Assembly: GCF_000372745.1 (NCBI RefSeq)
Contig: NZ_KB889561.1
Coordinates: 811-64,810, forward strand
Origin: Embleya scabrispora DSM 41855
Lineage (GTDB): Bacteria; Actinomycetota; Actinomycetes; Streptomycetales; Streptomycetaceae
Direction of reading: 5' to 3'
DNA length: 64,000 nucleotides
Every line of letters starts with the position of its first letter. Position 1 is the first letter of the stretch. This document shows, one piece after another, positions 50,518-59,118 of the stretch. A model generated the notes under the pieces. That model was not told where the DNA came from and made no database searches. It worked only from the letters and a program-made list of their open reading frames with translations. The position numbers and the translations under genes are program-made.

Positions 50518-50750
50518 TGCGAACAGATCGTGCAGCACGAACGCCGGCCGTCCGTTGGGCCCAAGCGATTCGAGGACGACGAGGAGCGCGATTCCGACCG
50601 ATTCGGCGAGCACCGCCTCGTCCTCCGGCGCGGGGCCGTTGTCGGCCGTCACGACGAACTCGGGCAGTTGGTCGTTGTAGGACGCCTCGGGGCGGCCCTG
50701 CCGCGATCGCAGGACGTCGGATCCGGCCGACCACCGTGGTCAGCCGGCCG
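50518..50750 (-). pseudogene. ECF sigma factor (SigJ-like) internal remnant
   Basis: In one minus frame: DVLRSRQGRPEASYNDQLPE, FVVTADNGPAPEDEAVLAES, VGIALLVVLESLGPNGRPAF, VLHDLFA. Just upstream in another frame is GRLTTVVGRI. This is the stretch from the end of sigma region 2 through the start of region 4 (usual forms WLTTVVGRICLDVLRSR and ERAVFVLHDVFA) of an ECF41/SigJ-type factor. Region 2 proper, the region-4 HTH and the SnoaL-like tail are gone, and the frame shifts near 50716. Confidence 0.75.
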
Positions 50751-50827
50751 GGGAGGATCGCCGGTCGGGGCGCCGGAGTGGGACGGTTGGGTGCGACGCA
50801 TCGCCGGTCTCGTGAGGAGGAGCAACC

Positions 50828-51433
50828 GTGGGGAGAGGCGCGAGCCCAGGCCACGCCGACGGGTATGTCGACCTCGCCCGATTGTCCGCCGATTGGCGGA
50901 CACACTGGGGCGGGTGCCCGCCACTCGGTCACCTGTTGAAAAGGGCGTTCCCCGACAGGTGGGTGCGCTTTCACAGCCTGCCCGACTCCCGGCGCTACGC
51001 GCGAAACGACAGCGAGTACCGGGTGTTGCTCGAACGGCAACACACGGTACTCGCCGACCTGGGCGCGCCGCCGCGCCTGGTGGTCGCCACCTGCGCGTGG
51101 GACGACCGCGTCGAACCGGCGGATCAGTCACGGGAGTTGGCGACACTTGCCCCGGGCACGTACTGGCGGAGCGTGCGCTCGGGCGATCCAGCCGATGCCG
51201 ATGCGCACCTGTACGCGGGCAGCATGCCCAACACACCGGCCGCTCTCGATCCGCTGCTGCGCTCCGTCGCCGACGACGAGACGTCGGGCGTCATCCTCGC
51301 TCCGATCGGGCTCGACTGGCTGGTGCATCCGTACGACGGCGGCTTCGACGTGATCGCCCGAAGCCCGACGGAACGCGACGCGCTCGAGGCCACACACCCC
51401 CAATGGCTTTCCCGTCATCCGGAAGGCTTGTGA
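50828..51433 (+). CDS. DUF3885-like hypothetical protein
   Basis: 201 residues, cytosolic. The N-terminal half carries WRTHWGGCPPLGHLLKRAFP, DRWVRFHSLPDSRRYARNDS and EYRVLLERQHTVLADLGAP; the form RWxRFHSLPxSxRY...EY..LL.RH...L is the one I recall for DUF3885 proteins. The C-terminal half (GVILAPIGLDWLVHPYDGGF, DVIARSPTERDALEATHPQW) looks like an immunity-protein-style sandwich. GTG 50828 has GAGGAG nearby. Function is unknown; relatives may be contact-toxin immunity or regulatory proteins. Confidence 0.65.
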   Translation: MGRGASPGHADGYVDLARLSADWRTHWGGCPPLGHLLKRAFPDRWVRFHSLPDSRRYARNDSEYRVLLERQHTVLADLGAPPRLVVATCAWDDRVEPADQSRELATLAPGTYWRSVRSGDPADADAHLYAGSMPNTPAALDPLLRSVADDETSGVILAPIGLDWLVHPYDGGFDVIARSPTERDALEATHPQWLSRHPEGL

Positions 51434-51594
51434 ACGGCCACGAATGCCTCCCCGCCCGCCACCCCCGACGCCGCCTTCGATCTTCGCCTCGGTAGGGAAG
51501 TGACGAGGCGGCTTCGGCGGGCCGCGCCCGGCTCTCGCTGCTCCCGTCTCCCGGATTTTCGCGCCGGCTCATTCGACGTGAGGGCCGCCGGCGG

Positions 51595-51903
51595 TCACCG
51601 GTCCCATGCCGGATCGATCCCGCCTCCGCGAGCCTCGCGCCGGCCCGCGTAGCGTTCCTTGCGGTTGGCCGCCTTGGCCATCTGCTGCCGCTCCTTGACG
51701 CAGGAGCGCACGGTGCAACCCGCACAGCACGTGCGGCCGGACAGCAGCATGCCGGGGTCTTCCCATCGGCAGCGGGTGTCCGGGTCCTCCTCCGTCGGGT
51801 GCGGCGGCAGGTCACAGGCGCCGTAGCGGTGATCGTGGACCGGCCGGGGGTGGTGCGCCGCATGGCGTACCCACAGCGGCTTCGTCCTGTCCGTACGGGA
51901 CAT
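51595..51903 (-). CDS. Small Cys-rich conserved protein
   Basis: 102 residues: MSRTDRTKPLWVRHAAHHPR, a set of Cys in ACDLPPHP, TRCRWEDPGMLL and GRTCCAGCTVRSCVKERQQM, then a basic helix (KAANRKERYAGRREARG). The Cys spacing could hold zinc or an Fe-S cluster. The start resembles short proteins common in Streptomyces, of unknown function. It is not a WhiB protein, since the WhiB Cys pattern and G-[VI]-W-G-G turn are missing. ATG 51903 has GGAAGGAACGAG before it. Convergent with the DUF3885-like gene. Confidence 0.65.
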   Translation of the reverse strand: MSRTDRTKPLWVRHAAHHPRPVHDHRYGACDLPPHPTEEDPDTRCRWEDPGMLLSGRTCCAGCTVRSCVKERQQMAKAANRKERYAGRREARGGGIDPAWDR

Positions 51904-52539
51904 CTCGTTCCTTCCGGAACCGCCGCCCGGGCTCCCGGACTTTCCGGGCGGGCGGCTGGATTCGCCATTTCACGGCGACACGCTCCTTCCTTCGTCCTTA
52001 CGTCCGCGGCTTCCGCGGTTGGCATCCACCGGCCGACGGGTGAGAGGTTCCCAGCGGGTCCGGCGGGCACACCGGCAGCCACATCGTGCTCGTTCCCGGC
52101 GCGGACGGCAATCCGAGCGACGCCCGGTATCCCGCAGCGGCCGGCCACCGCCGACTCCGGCTCGGGTCGAGGGTGTGGCGAATCGCTTCTCCGATCCGCT
52201 TTCCTCGCCCACTTCATCGCGGTTCCACCCCGCGGGCGCGCGGGCGCCGCCTCGCGCGCCGACGCCCCCACGACGGCCTTTTGGTGACAGCGCACTGACG
52301 CGCCGGCGGGTGCGGAGCGCTCCGTCCGCCTCGCGGGCGAAAGCGGGACCGGTCGGGGACAGCGGACTCAGGCGCCCGGGACAACGAGGGGCCGATCGTG
52401 AGTGGCAGGCGTCGTGGTCGGCCCGGTTCCGAGGCCGAGGCCGAACCCCGCACCGCATATCGGGAGGCGCATGGCCGCCGGCCATCTCGCATCCGTCACC
52501 CCACCGCCACTTTCCTCCACGCACAGCAAGGCACCCGCA
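51904..52539. other. 636-base stretch without a supported gene
   Basis: Divergent region between the Cys-rich gene and the glycosyltransferase remnant. All frames are Arg/Gly/Ser-rich shadows. An inverted repeat around 51925-51955 (CCGCCCGGG...CCGGGCGGGCGG) is the only structure noted. Confidence 0.4.
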
Positions 52540-53742
52540 ATGAACCACACCGGATACCCGCACGGGCCGCCCCATTCCGGCTCCGGCGGCCGTCGCACAA
52601 AGGTCGTCACACCGAGGACCCACCGGACTCCGGCCCCGATCCCGGCCCCGACCCCGACCCCGACTCCGAGCCGGCCTCGCGGCCAAGCCTCACCCACGCC
52701 GCCGCCCGGACCGACCTCTCCGCTCCCGGAGGTGCTGCTGCCGGCGACACCCCTGTCCTGCCTCGAACACCTCGTCGGAGCAACCCGGTTGGCCGAAGTA
52801 CGCGACGCGCTGCGCGAGGCCCGCACGCGCCTCGGCGGGCGTGAGGTGTGGCACGTCAGTGACAATCCGACGCGCGGTGGGGTCGCCGAACTGCTCCGCA
52901 CCACCCTGCCCCACCTGCGCGGTGAGGGTATCGACACCCGATGGGCCACGATCGAGGGCAACCGAGCGTTCCGCGCCTTCACCAAGGCGCTCTACTACCG
53001 GTTGTGCGGGGTGACCGCCAACGAACACGAGGACCCGCCGGACCCGGAGAACGGACGCGCCCTGTACCAACAGGTGACCCGCGCCGCCGCGCAGCGGCTG
53101 CTCGGCGCCATGGGTCGGCGCAGCGTGGTCGTCCTGCACGATCACCAGACGGCCGGCCTGATCCCGTACCTGCGTGAAGCCGGGTGCGTGGTGTTGTGGC
53201 AGTGTCACATCGGCACGCCTCTGCACACCGAACCCGCGGGCCCCGCATGGCACTTCCTGCGTCGATACCTGTCCGCCGCGCACGGTTTCATCGCGTCGTA
53301 CGACGGAGCGTTGCCCGCGGGGCTGCCCGACGTGGCGATCCGCGTCCTGCCGCCGTCCATCAATCCGCCGGCACCGAAGAATCTGCCGCTGCATCCCGCC
53401 GTGGACGCGTCGCGCTTGATGGCACGCATCGGCGTCTTCCGGCAGCCGAGTCCCGCCGGCACCGAGCCGGACGCCGGCGATGCCTTCCCCGAGTTGCTCC
53501 CTCGCCCTCCGGCTCGGATCGATCGCGGCGCCGAGCCGTTGCCGGTGGGTACACCGCTGGTGACGCAGGTGAGTCGTTGGGACCGGGTCAAGGACATCCC
53601 GGGCGTGATCGAGGCGTTCACCGACCACGTCGATCCGGACTTCGGCGCGCACCTGCTGCTGGTGGGCCCCGGGCGGCGGGCGATCCGCAGGCCGAACGGG
53701 TATTCGCGGTCGGGCTGTCCGTGCTGCTCATCGAGGGTGTGA
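52540..53742 (+). pseudogene. Glycosyltransferase (trehalose synthase TreT-like), truncated at chimeric junction
   Basis: About 400 residues. After a disordered leader with Pro-Ala/Thr repeats come DALREARTRLGGREVWHVSD, TRGGVAELLRTTLPHLRGEG, IDTRWATIEGNRAFRAFTKA, LYYRLCG, VVVLHDHQTAGLIPYLREAG, LWQCHIGTP and VTQVSRWDRVKDIPGVIEAF, a GT4-type retaining glycosyltransferase resembling TreT. At about 53670 (HLLLVGPG) the family sequence stops, in the middle of the second Rossmann domain. The frame then runs through unrelated DNA to a stop at 53742. The acidic nucleotide-sugar motif E-x7-E is missing, so it is inactive. ATG 52540 is chosen over 52471 and 52402. Confidence 0.8.
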
Positions 53743-54281
53743 TCACCGGCTGGGGCACGGTGTACCTCGCGGATGCGGTGCACGCGCAGCCCGGGGTGTC
53801 GGGCGCGGGCTACGTGGTGTTCGCACTGGCCATGATGGTCGGGCGGCTCACCGGTGACCGCGCGGCCGCGCGTTTCGGCCCCGTTTCCATGGTGCGCTTC
53901 GGCGCGCTGGTGAGCGGGGCCGCCGCCGCGGTCGCGATCGCGGCGCCCATCCCATGGCTGGTGGTACCGGCGTTCGCAGCCGTCGGTCTGGGCATCGCGT
54001 GCTCGTTCCCGCTCGTGGTCGGCGGCGTCGGCCGGCAGTTTCCCGGCGCCCCGGGTCCGGCGGTCGCCACCGTCTCCACCACCGGCTACCTGGCCTTCCT
54101 CGCCGGGCCGCCGCTCATCGGCTTCCTGGCCACCCACGTCACCCTTCGCCTGGCCCTGCTCCTGGTCCTCCTACTCGCGCTCGTCACCGCGTCCCTGGCC
54201 GGGCTCTTGTCCACCGACCGCACACGCGGTCCGCGCCCGGACACCGCCTCCGTCGTGCCAAGCGTGGACAACCGCGCCTGA
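53685..54281 (+). pseudogene. MFS transporter (YbjJ-like), C-terminal half only
   Basis: In the frame ending at 54281: ERVFAVGLSVLLIEGVITGW, GTVYLADAVHAQPGVSGAGY, VVFALAMMVGRLTGDRAAAR and six hydrophobic helices to VTASLAGLL, then a hydrophilic tail. This is helices 7-12 of a YbjJ-type MFS carrier; helices 1-6 are absent. It overlaps the end of the truncated glycosyltransferase in another frame, so a deletion fused two genes. No start or ribosome site is present. Confidence 0.8.
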
Positions 54282-54492
54282 GCGAGACCGGCGACCCCCG
54301 AACCCGAGCCGAGCCCGACCTGCGACGCGCCGCGCTCACCTGCCACGCCGACATGACACAGGCCGAGGACGCCATCGCCGCCGACCCGCCGGCCGAACAA
54401 GGTCGCGAGAGCCGCCTGGCGGACTCGTACCCGAGGGACACGCATCCGACGGGCAGCGCACAAGGTTCGAGTGTGGTGGTGGTCGATCGAAG

Positions 54493-55440
54493 TCAGGCGA
54501 GGTGTGCCGCGACAAGGGCGGCCGCCTCGGCGAGGAGGGGTTCGTCGGCGGGTGCGTGGGCGTCGGATGTGGTGGAGAGTACGGCCAGGACGAGCGGGCC
54601 GCGGCCGGGTGGGCGGGTGATGGCCACGTCGTTCGTGGTGCCGTAGGCGCCGGTGCCGGTCTTGTCGGCGACGCTCCAGTCGGAGGGCAGGCCCGCGCGG
54701 ATGCGGTTGCCGCCGGTGGTGTTGGCCAGCAGCCATCCGCCGAGGCGGGCACGATCCGCGGGGGCCAGGGCGGTGCCGAGAGTGAGTCGGGCGTAGGTAC
54801 CGGCGATGGCCCGGGCACTGGTGGTGTCGGTGTCACGCCCGGGTTCGGCCGAGTTCAGGTCCGGTTCCACACGGTCCAGGCGGGTCACCGGGTCGCCGAC
54901 GGAGCGGCAGAACCGGGTGACCGCATGCGGGCCGGCGGCCTCGCCCGCCGGGCCGCCGAGCGCACGGAGCAGCAGGTTGGCCGCGGTGTTGTCGCTGTGG
55001 GTGATGGCCGCCGCACACAGGTCGGCCACCGTCATGCCGTGTGCGCGGTTCTCGGGTCGGCCGGTGATCGGCGCGTAGCCGGAACGCGTGACGTCCTGCT
55101 CGGTGTAGTGGATACGCTCGGCGAGAAATTCGCCGTTCCGATCCAGGTCCCGCAGGACGGCCGCGACGAGCACGGTCTTGAACACCGAACAGATCGGGAA
55201 ACGCTCCTGCTCCCGGTAACCCACGTACCGCCCGGTGGCCGGATCGAAGCCGAACACCCCGAGCCGCGCGCCGTGTTGCTCCTCTAGTCGGCCCAGCCGC
55301 CGAAGGATCCCCTCCTCGCGCGCCGCCGCGAAGGCACTCGCACCCGCGCTCGTGCTCGCCGGAAGTACGAGGCCCAGTGCCGTCGCAGCCCCGACGGTGA
55401 GCAAGTTGCGACGGGCGAGGCGAGTTCGTGGCGAGGCCAA
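54493..55440 (-). CDS. Class A beta-lactamase
   Basis: 315 residues. The export signal begins LARRNLLTVGAATALGLVLP (RRNLL, Tat-like), with cleavage expected near SAGASA. The catalytic set is complete: CSVFKT (Ser70-x-x-Lys73), HSDNTAANLLL (SDN loop), EPDLNSAEPG (Glu166-x-x-Leu-Asn170, omega loop) and DKTGTGAYG (KTG). It should hydrolyse penicillin-type beta-lactams in the extracellular space. TTG 55440 is chosen because GGGAG is upstream and the signal begins there. It stands alone; no BlaI/BlaR or AmpR-type regulator is adjacent. Confidence 0.94.
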   Translation of the reverse strand: MASPRTRLARRNLLTVGAATALGLVLPASTSAGASAFAAAREEGILRRLGRLEEQHGARLGVFGFDPATGRYVGYREQERFPICSVFKTVLVAAVLRDLDRNGEFLAERIHYTEQDVTRSGYAPITGRPENRAHGMTVADLCAAAITHSDNTAANLLLRALGGPAGEAAGPHAVTRFCRSVGDPVTRLDRVEPDLNSAEPGRDTDTTSARAIAGTYARLTLGTALAPADRARLGGWLLANTTGGNRIRAGLPSDWSVADKTGTGAYGTTNDVAITRPPGRGPLVLAVLSTTSDAHAPADEPLLAEAAALVAAHLA

Positions 55441-55707
55441 CAGGCGCTCCCTTCGGCTGATCCGGACACGTGGGTCTCATCCAACCGCACGAGCGCGCCG
55501 GGCGTAAGGGCATCCGGTCGGGTCATCCGTCATCGGCTCTCGCGCGAAGCGGCGGCCCGAACCGGGCGCTGCCAAGGAAGGGGAAGGTCCGCGAACTGCT
55601 TTCGCGAGCACGACCATCCGGGTGACGAACCCTCGCCGCCGCCGCCGGCGAGTCGATCACGGGCGAGGAGCGCGGCCACCATGCCTGCCCGGGGAAGCCG
55701 TCGCCGG
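55441..55707. other. Intergenic between beta-lactamase and the coupled pair
   Basis: 267 bases, no gene. A TTG-start promoter for the beta-lactamase should be here; no convincing -35/-10 was found. Confidence 0.35.
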
Positions 55708-56340
55708 CTATGCCTGCCCAGGCGGTGCCTGTGGCGGAGTCGGGTCCTGCGCCGCGGGGAGGAGGGCGATGCCGGACCTGAGTTGCATGGCGCCGGGCAG
55801 GTCCAAAGAGCAGCGGCGGCTGGCCACCACTGCCTGCTGCATTGCCAGAGTGCCGGTGGTCGTGCAGGTGCCGCACCGCAGCGACGTCAAGTGGGCCCGG
55901 CGGATGACGGCGAGCATCCCCTCGATGTCGAAGGCGACGGTGAGGCAGATCTCCAGGCTCCCGACCCGGGCGCCGTCAACCGTCAGATCGACGCAGGGAC
56001 GGTGGGTGGACGTGATCCGGTGGGTCGCCAGAGCGACGACCTCCTCGGTCTCCGGAGCCGCACGGGTACGCCGCGCGGCCTCGACCATCGCGGCGTGTTT
56101 CGCCCATCCGGCCGCCGCCAGATCGAGCAGATCCAGGCTCAGGAAGTTGTTGACCATCGAGGCGACCTCACGCTCGACGGTCTGACCCGCGGCGCCGGTC
56201 AGGCTCCGGGACCCACGCCCGAGCATCGCGGCCACCTCGTGCTCACGAGCCGCGTCCACGAGACTTGCCGCGGCCACCTCACTGTCGTCACCGAACAACA
56301 ATTCGCGTACGGACGCGGGCTGCGCCACATCGGCAGTCAC
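55708..56340 (-). CDS. Cytosolic protein of unknown function, coupled to an anchored exoprotein
   Basis: 210 residues, no signal or TM. Protein-like throughout: PASVRELLFGDDSEVAAASL, VEREVASMVNNFLSLDLLDL, AAAGWAKHAAMVEAARRTRA, ATHRITSTHRPCVDLTVDGA, RVGSLEICLTVAFDIEGMLA, and a Cys pair in LRCGTCTTTGTL that could bind zinc. The VDL...VGSLEICLTVAFDI strand pattern suggests an alpha/beta sandwich. GTG 56340 overlaps the upstream stop by four bases (GTGA) and has GAGGAGG before it. Function unknown; translational coupling implies a stoichiometric partner of the membrane protein upstream. Confidence 0.7.
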   Translation of the reverse strand: MTADVAQPASVRELLFGDDSEVAAASLVDAAREHEVAAMLGRGSRSLTGAAGQTVEREVASMVNNFLSLDLLDLAAAGWAKHAAMVEAARRTRAAPETEEVVALATHRITSTHRPCVDLTVDGARVGSLEICLTVAFDIEGMLAVIRRAHLTSLRCGTCTTTGTLAMQQAVVASRRCSLDLPGAMQLRSGIALLPAAQDPTPPQAPPGQA

Positions 56341-57200
56341 GGGTCCACCTCCTCGATGGTCTGTCGACCGGGGTCGGAACGAGGTTCCAGGCGCACCGTC
56401 GGGCTCGGCCCGCGCATCTGCTCGACGTCCTGCACCCCCTCCGTCGCGAGGCCCCGCATGACGGCGCGAACATGTCGGCGGGTCCAACGGGGCCCCCGCT
56501 GCCGGTGGCGGAAGAAGCCCACGTAGCCGGCCAGCGCGACCGCCAGGAAGCCGCCGACCGCCAGCATCCCGATCACCCATCCCGTGCCTGCCCCGGCGCC
56601 GGTTCCGGTGTCGACCACCGCGGCGGACGACGACGGGGATCGGGTCCCGGTAGGTCGCGACGGAGACCCGGGCACCGGTGGTGATCCCGGTCGGGCCCCG
56701 GCCGACACCTCGAAGGAGGCGTCGGCACGATCGGCCGTGCCGCATCGCGCCGAAACCTCGTGGCTTCCCTTCGACACACCCTTCGGGACCACCAGTCGGG
56801 CACTGAATCCGCCATTCGGGGCGACGGGCACGGTAAAGGGCGCGATGCCGGCACCGTCCCAGTAGATGTCGACGCGGTAGCCGCGAGCACAGGCCACGAA
56901 GCCCGAGCCGACGACCGTCACCGTCGTGCCGGCGCCTCCCCCGGCGGGCGTCAGCACGAGAACCGGACGCGCCCCGGGGACGGGGGTGCGCGACGGGCCT
57001 CGGGAAGGGGGTGGGCTGCTACGGGGAGGAGGAGTCGACGACTCGGGGGGCGTGGTCGGCGGCGCCGTGCAGCAACTGTAGGAGGGCGGGGGCGGCGGGG
57101 GCGGGGGTGGGGGCACGGCCCGAGCCTGTGCGCCACACGACGGCATCGAGATGCCCAACCCCACCAGGACCAGGGCGCCCACAATCCCCGAGATTTGCAC
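56337..57200 (-). CDS. Membrane-anchored exoprotein with IPT/TIG-like domain
   Basis: 287 residues. Sec signal (VGALVLVGLGISMPSCGAQA), then a Pro/Ser-rich stalk with a run of ten Pro. An Ig-like IPT/TIG domain follows (VLTPAGGGAGTTVTVVGSGF, GGFSARLVVPKGVSKGSHEV). A second Ser/Pro/Thr linker leads to one C-terminal TM (WVIGMLAVGGFLAVALAGYV), a positive stop RHRQRGPRW and a cytosolic tail of about 50 residues. The Ig domain would project from the cell surface and the tail could contact the downstream-encoded cytosolic partner. GTG 57200 has AAAGGA upstream. It forms a two-gene unit with 55708-56340. Confidence 0.75.
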   Translation of the reverse strand: MQISGIVGALVLVGLGISMPSCGAQARAVPPPPPPPPPPSYSCCTAPPTTPPESSTPPPRSSPPPSRGPSRTPVPGARPVLVLTPAGGGAGTTVTVVGSGFVACARGYRVDIYWDGAGIAPFTVPVAPNGGFSARLVVPKGVSKGSHEVSARCGTADRADASFEVSAGARPGSPPVPGSPSRPTGTRSPSSSAAVVDTGTGAGAGTGWVIGMLAVGGFLAVALAGYVGFFRHRQRGPRWTRRHVRAVMRGLATEGVQDVEQMRGPSPTVRLEPRSDPGRQTIEEVDP

Positions 57201-57699
57201 CGTCGGTCCTTTCTCGAGACCTCGACGCGAGAACGGGCCACGGACCCGCGACGCCCGGACGGGCGAGGGGCCCGCGACTCGAACGACGGGCCGCGACCAC
57301 GCACATCCCGCGCGTCCCCGCGCACGACAGACCCGGACACTTCTGATCAGCGAAACACGACACGACACCCACCGCATCCGGATGGTTGGCGAATGGCCGT
57401 GTCGAGCGTGCGATCACCGAGGACCGAAAGGGCGTGTACCAGTGCCGGCCAGGCCGGACGAATCGGTCCGCGGCGGCCGATCGGGACCCGGACTCGCCAC
57501 GGAACGCCGAGCACAACCCGCGACGAACCCGGCCCCGCCCAGGGGACCACCGGGAAGCCGGGTCCGTGATCGCTTCGATCAGGGCGTGGCGATCGACGCG
57601 GGGCGTCACCCGAAGGAGCGGCCGGCGCCGGGGCGTTCCGTGCGAAAACCGGTATTCCTCAGGGGTCCGCTCCCACAGGGGGCTCCGGTATCGGTGTTG
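57201..57699. other. Gene-free stretch
   Basis: 500 bases with only shadow frames on both strands. It separates the minus-strand exoprotein unit from a plus-strand remnant. Confidence 0.4.
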
Positions 57700-57779
57700 C
57701 AGAGCAGGGCGCCGTGTTCCCTAAGCCCGTGGACACCGAGGATCTGCTCGCCGTCCTGCACCGCCACCTCGCGCCGTGA
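57700..57779 (+). pseudogene. Response-regulator receiver domain, last 23 codons
   Basis: The frame ending TGA at 57777-57779 reads VFPKPVDTEDLLAVLHRHLA, the alpha-5 end of a receiver domain (usual form F-x-K-P-[VF]-D-x-x-x-L), including the conserved Lys-Pro. Nothing upstream matches, so it is the 3' scrap of a regulator. It sits 55 bases before the PAS protein, consistent with a former signalling operon. Confidence 0.6.
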
Positions 57780-57834
57780 GACGGTTTCGCCCGGCTGACA
57801 CGGTGACATCCGCCCACGACGAGCCGAGCCCACG

Positions 57835-59085
57835 ATGAGCACCGACCCGCACCGCGCGGCATCCGACGCGCCGGAGCCTTCCGTGCCTGCCCCGCTCGAA
57901 GCCGAGCCACAGGAGCCGGACGGCGCCACACCGACCCGATACCGGCTGTGGCAATCGATCTCCGCGACGGGCCGGTTGGCCGCGACCGTCGAGCGACTGC
58001 GCATGGCGTCACGTCCCGCCCGGCGTCGCGACCGTGGCCCGCCAGGCCCTGGCCGACCTGGACTGGGTCTGGATCCCCGCGCTGTGCGAGGCCGGCATCC
58101 CCTCCATCGGCCGCCACCACCTCGCGGGCGCTCGCGCCGCCACGCCGGCCGGCACCGGGGCCGCGTCCACGGCGTCCTGGAGATCTGTTGGCCGCACGCC
58201 CTCCCGGCACAACCCGCGTGCGTGCGACGCCAGATCGAAACCCTCGCGGAACTGAGCGCCCACACGATGGAGATCCATACCCCGGCCCGCGCGGCCACCG
58301 ACTCCGGGCCCGTCGAACCGGTGGACATCGCCGACTGCCTCCGCGACTCCGCCCTGGTCCTGGTCCCCCATCTCGACGAGCAGGGACGGCTCGCCGACTT
58401 CCGCATCCACCACGTCAACCGACGCTTCGTCGACCCCGCCGGACGCCCCCAAGGGCTCGTCACGAATTCGCTCTTCCTGGAGGCGTACCCGCCGGCCGCC
58501 GGCGCCGGCGGCCTCTACGACATCGTCGAACGCGTCTACGCCACCGGGGAGCCCTATCGCGCCGAACGCGCGACCTTGACCGCGCTCGTCGACCAGGTAC
58601 CGCTGGACGCGACCGCCGACGTGGCCGCGAGCCGGCAAGGCGACGCCGTCCTGCTCATCTGGCGCGTCGAAGACGAGAGCACACGCCTGGCGAAACTCCT
58701 GCACCACGCCCAACGCCTGGGCCGCATAGGGGGATTCGAGGAAAACGCGCTCACCGGCCGAATCACCTGGAGCGAATCCCTGTTCGCTTTGCACGGACTC
58801 CCCCACACCGCCGCCCCCGTCCCCCTGCGGGACCTGCCGCAGCACGCCCACTCCGACGACGGCGCCGCCCTCGACCGCTTCCTGCGCACCCTGCTCCACC
58901 ACCACCGCAACGCCACCGTCGCCTTCCGTCTGGAGCGTTCCGACGGCGTGATCAGACGCATCCGGGTCATCGCCGAACCCGTCCTGGACAGCCGCGGTCA
59001 ACTACTGACGGTGCGCGGGGTCTATCAGGACGTATCCGCGCAGCACTGGACGGAGGTCGCGCTTGCCGTCACCCGCGACCGCTGA
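57835..59085 (+). CDS. PAS-domain signalling protein, internally frameshifted and C-terminally truncated
   Basis: 416 residues. ATG 57835; residues 1-59 look native (RYRLWQSISATGRLAATVER). From about residue 60 to 105 the frame is Arg/Gly-rich shadow, while the neighbouring frame reads VATVARQALADLDWVWIPAL. The native frame resumes at VLEICWPHALPAQPACVRRQ. Two PAS-like units follow (LADFRIHHVNRRFVDPAGRP; HAQRLGRIGGFEENALTGRI and WSESLFALHGLPHT, RVIAEPVLDSRGQLLTVRGV, YQDVSAQHWTE). Relatives go on into a SpoIIE/PP2C phosphatase; here a stop follows ALAVTRDR. It is probably non-functional or a bare sensor. Confidence 0.6.
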   Translation: MSTDPHRAASDAPEPSVPAPLEAEPQEPDGATPTRYRLWQSISATGRLAATVERLRMASRPARRRDRGPPGPGRPGLGLDPRAVRGRHPLHRPPPPRGRSRRHAGRHRGRVHGVLEICWPHALPAQPACVRRQIETLAELSAHTMEIHTPARAATDSGPVEPVDIADCLRDSALVLVPHLDEQGRLADFRIHHVNRRFVDPAGRPQGLVTNSLFLEAYPPAAGAGGLYDIVERVYATGEPYRAERATLTALVDQVPLDATADVAASRQGDAVLLIWRVEDESTRLAKLLHHAQRLGRIGGFEENALTGRITWSESLFALHGLPHTAAPVPLRDLPQHAHSDDGAALDRFLRTLLHHHRNATVAFRLERSDGVIRRIRVIAEPVLDSRGQLLTVRGVYQDVSAQHWTEVALAVTRDR

Positions 59086-59118
59086 CACGAAGTCGCCGGC
59101 CGCGAGGGCGGATGTCGA

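Noticed and set aside
51595-51903. WhiB family protein
   Set aside because: Several Cys are present, but the C-x29-C-x2-C-x5-C order and the G-[VI]-W-G-G turn of WhiB proteins are missing.
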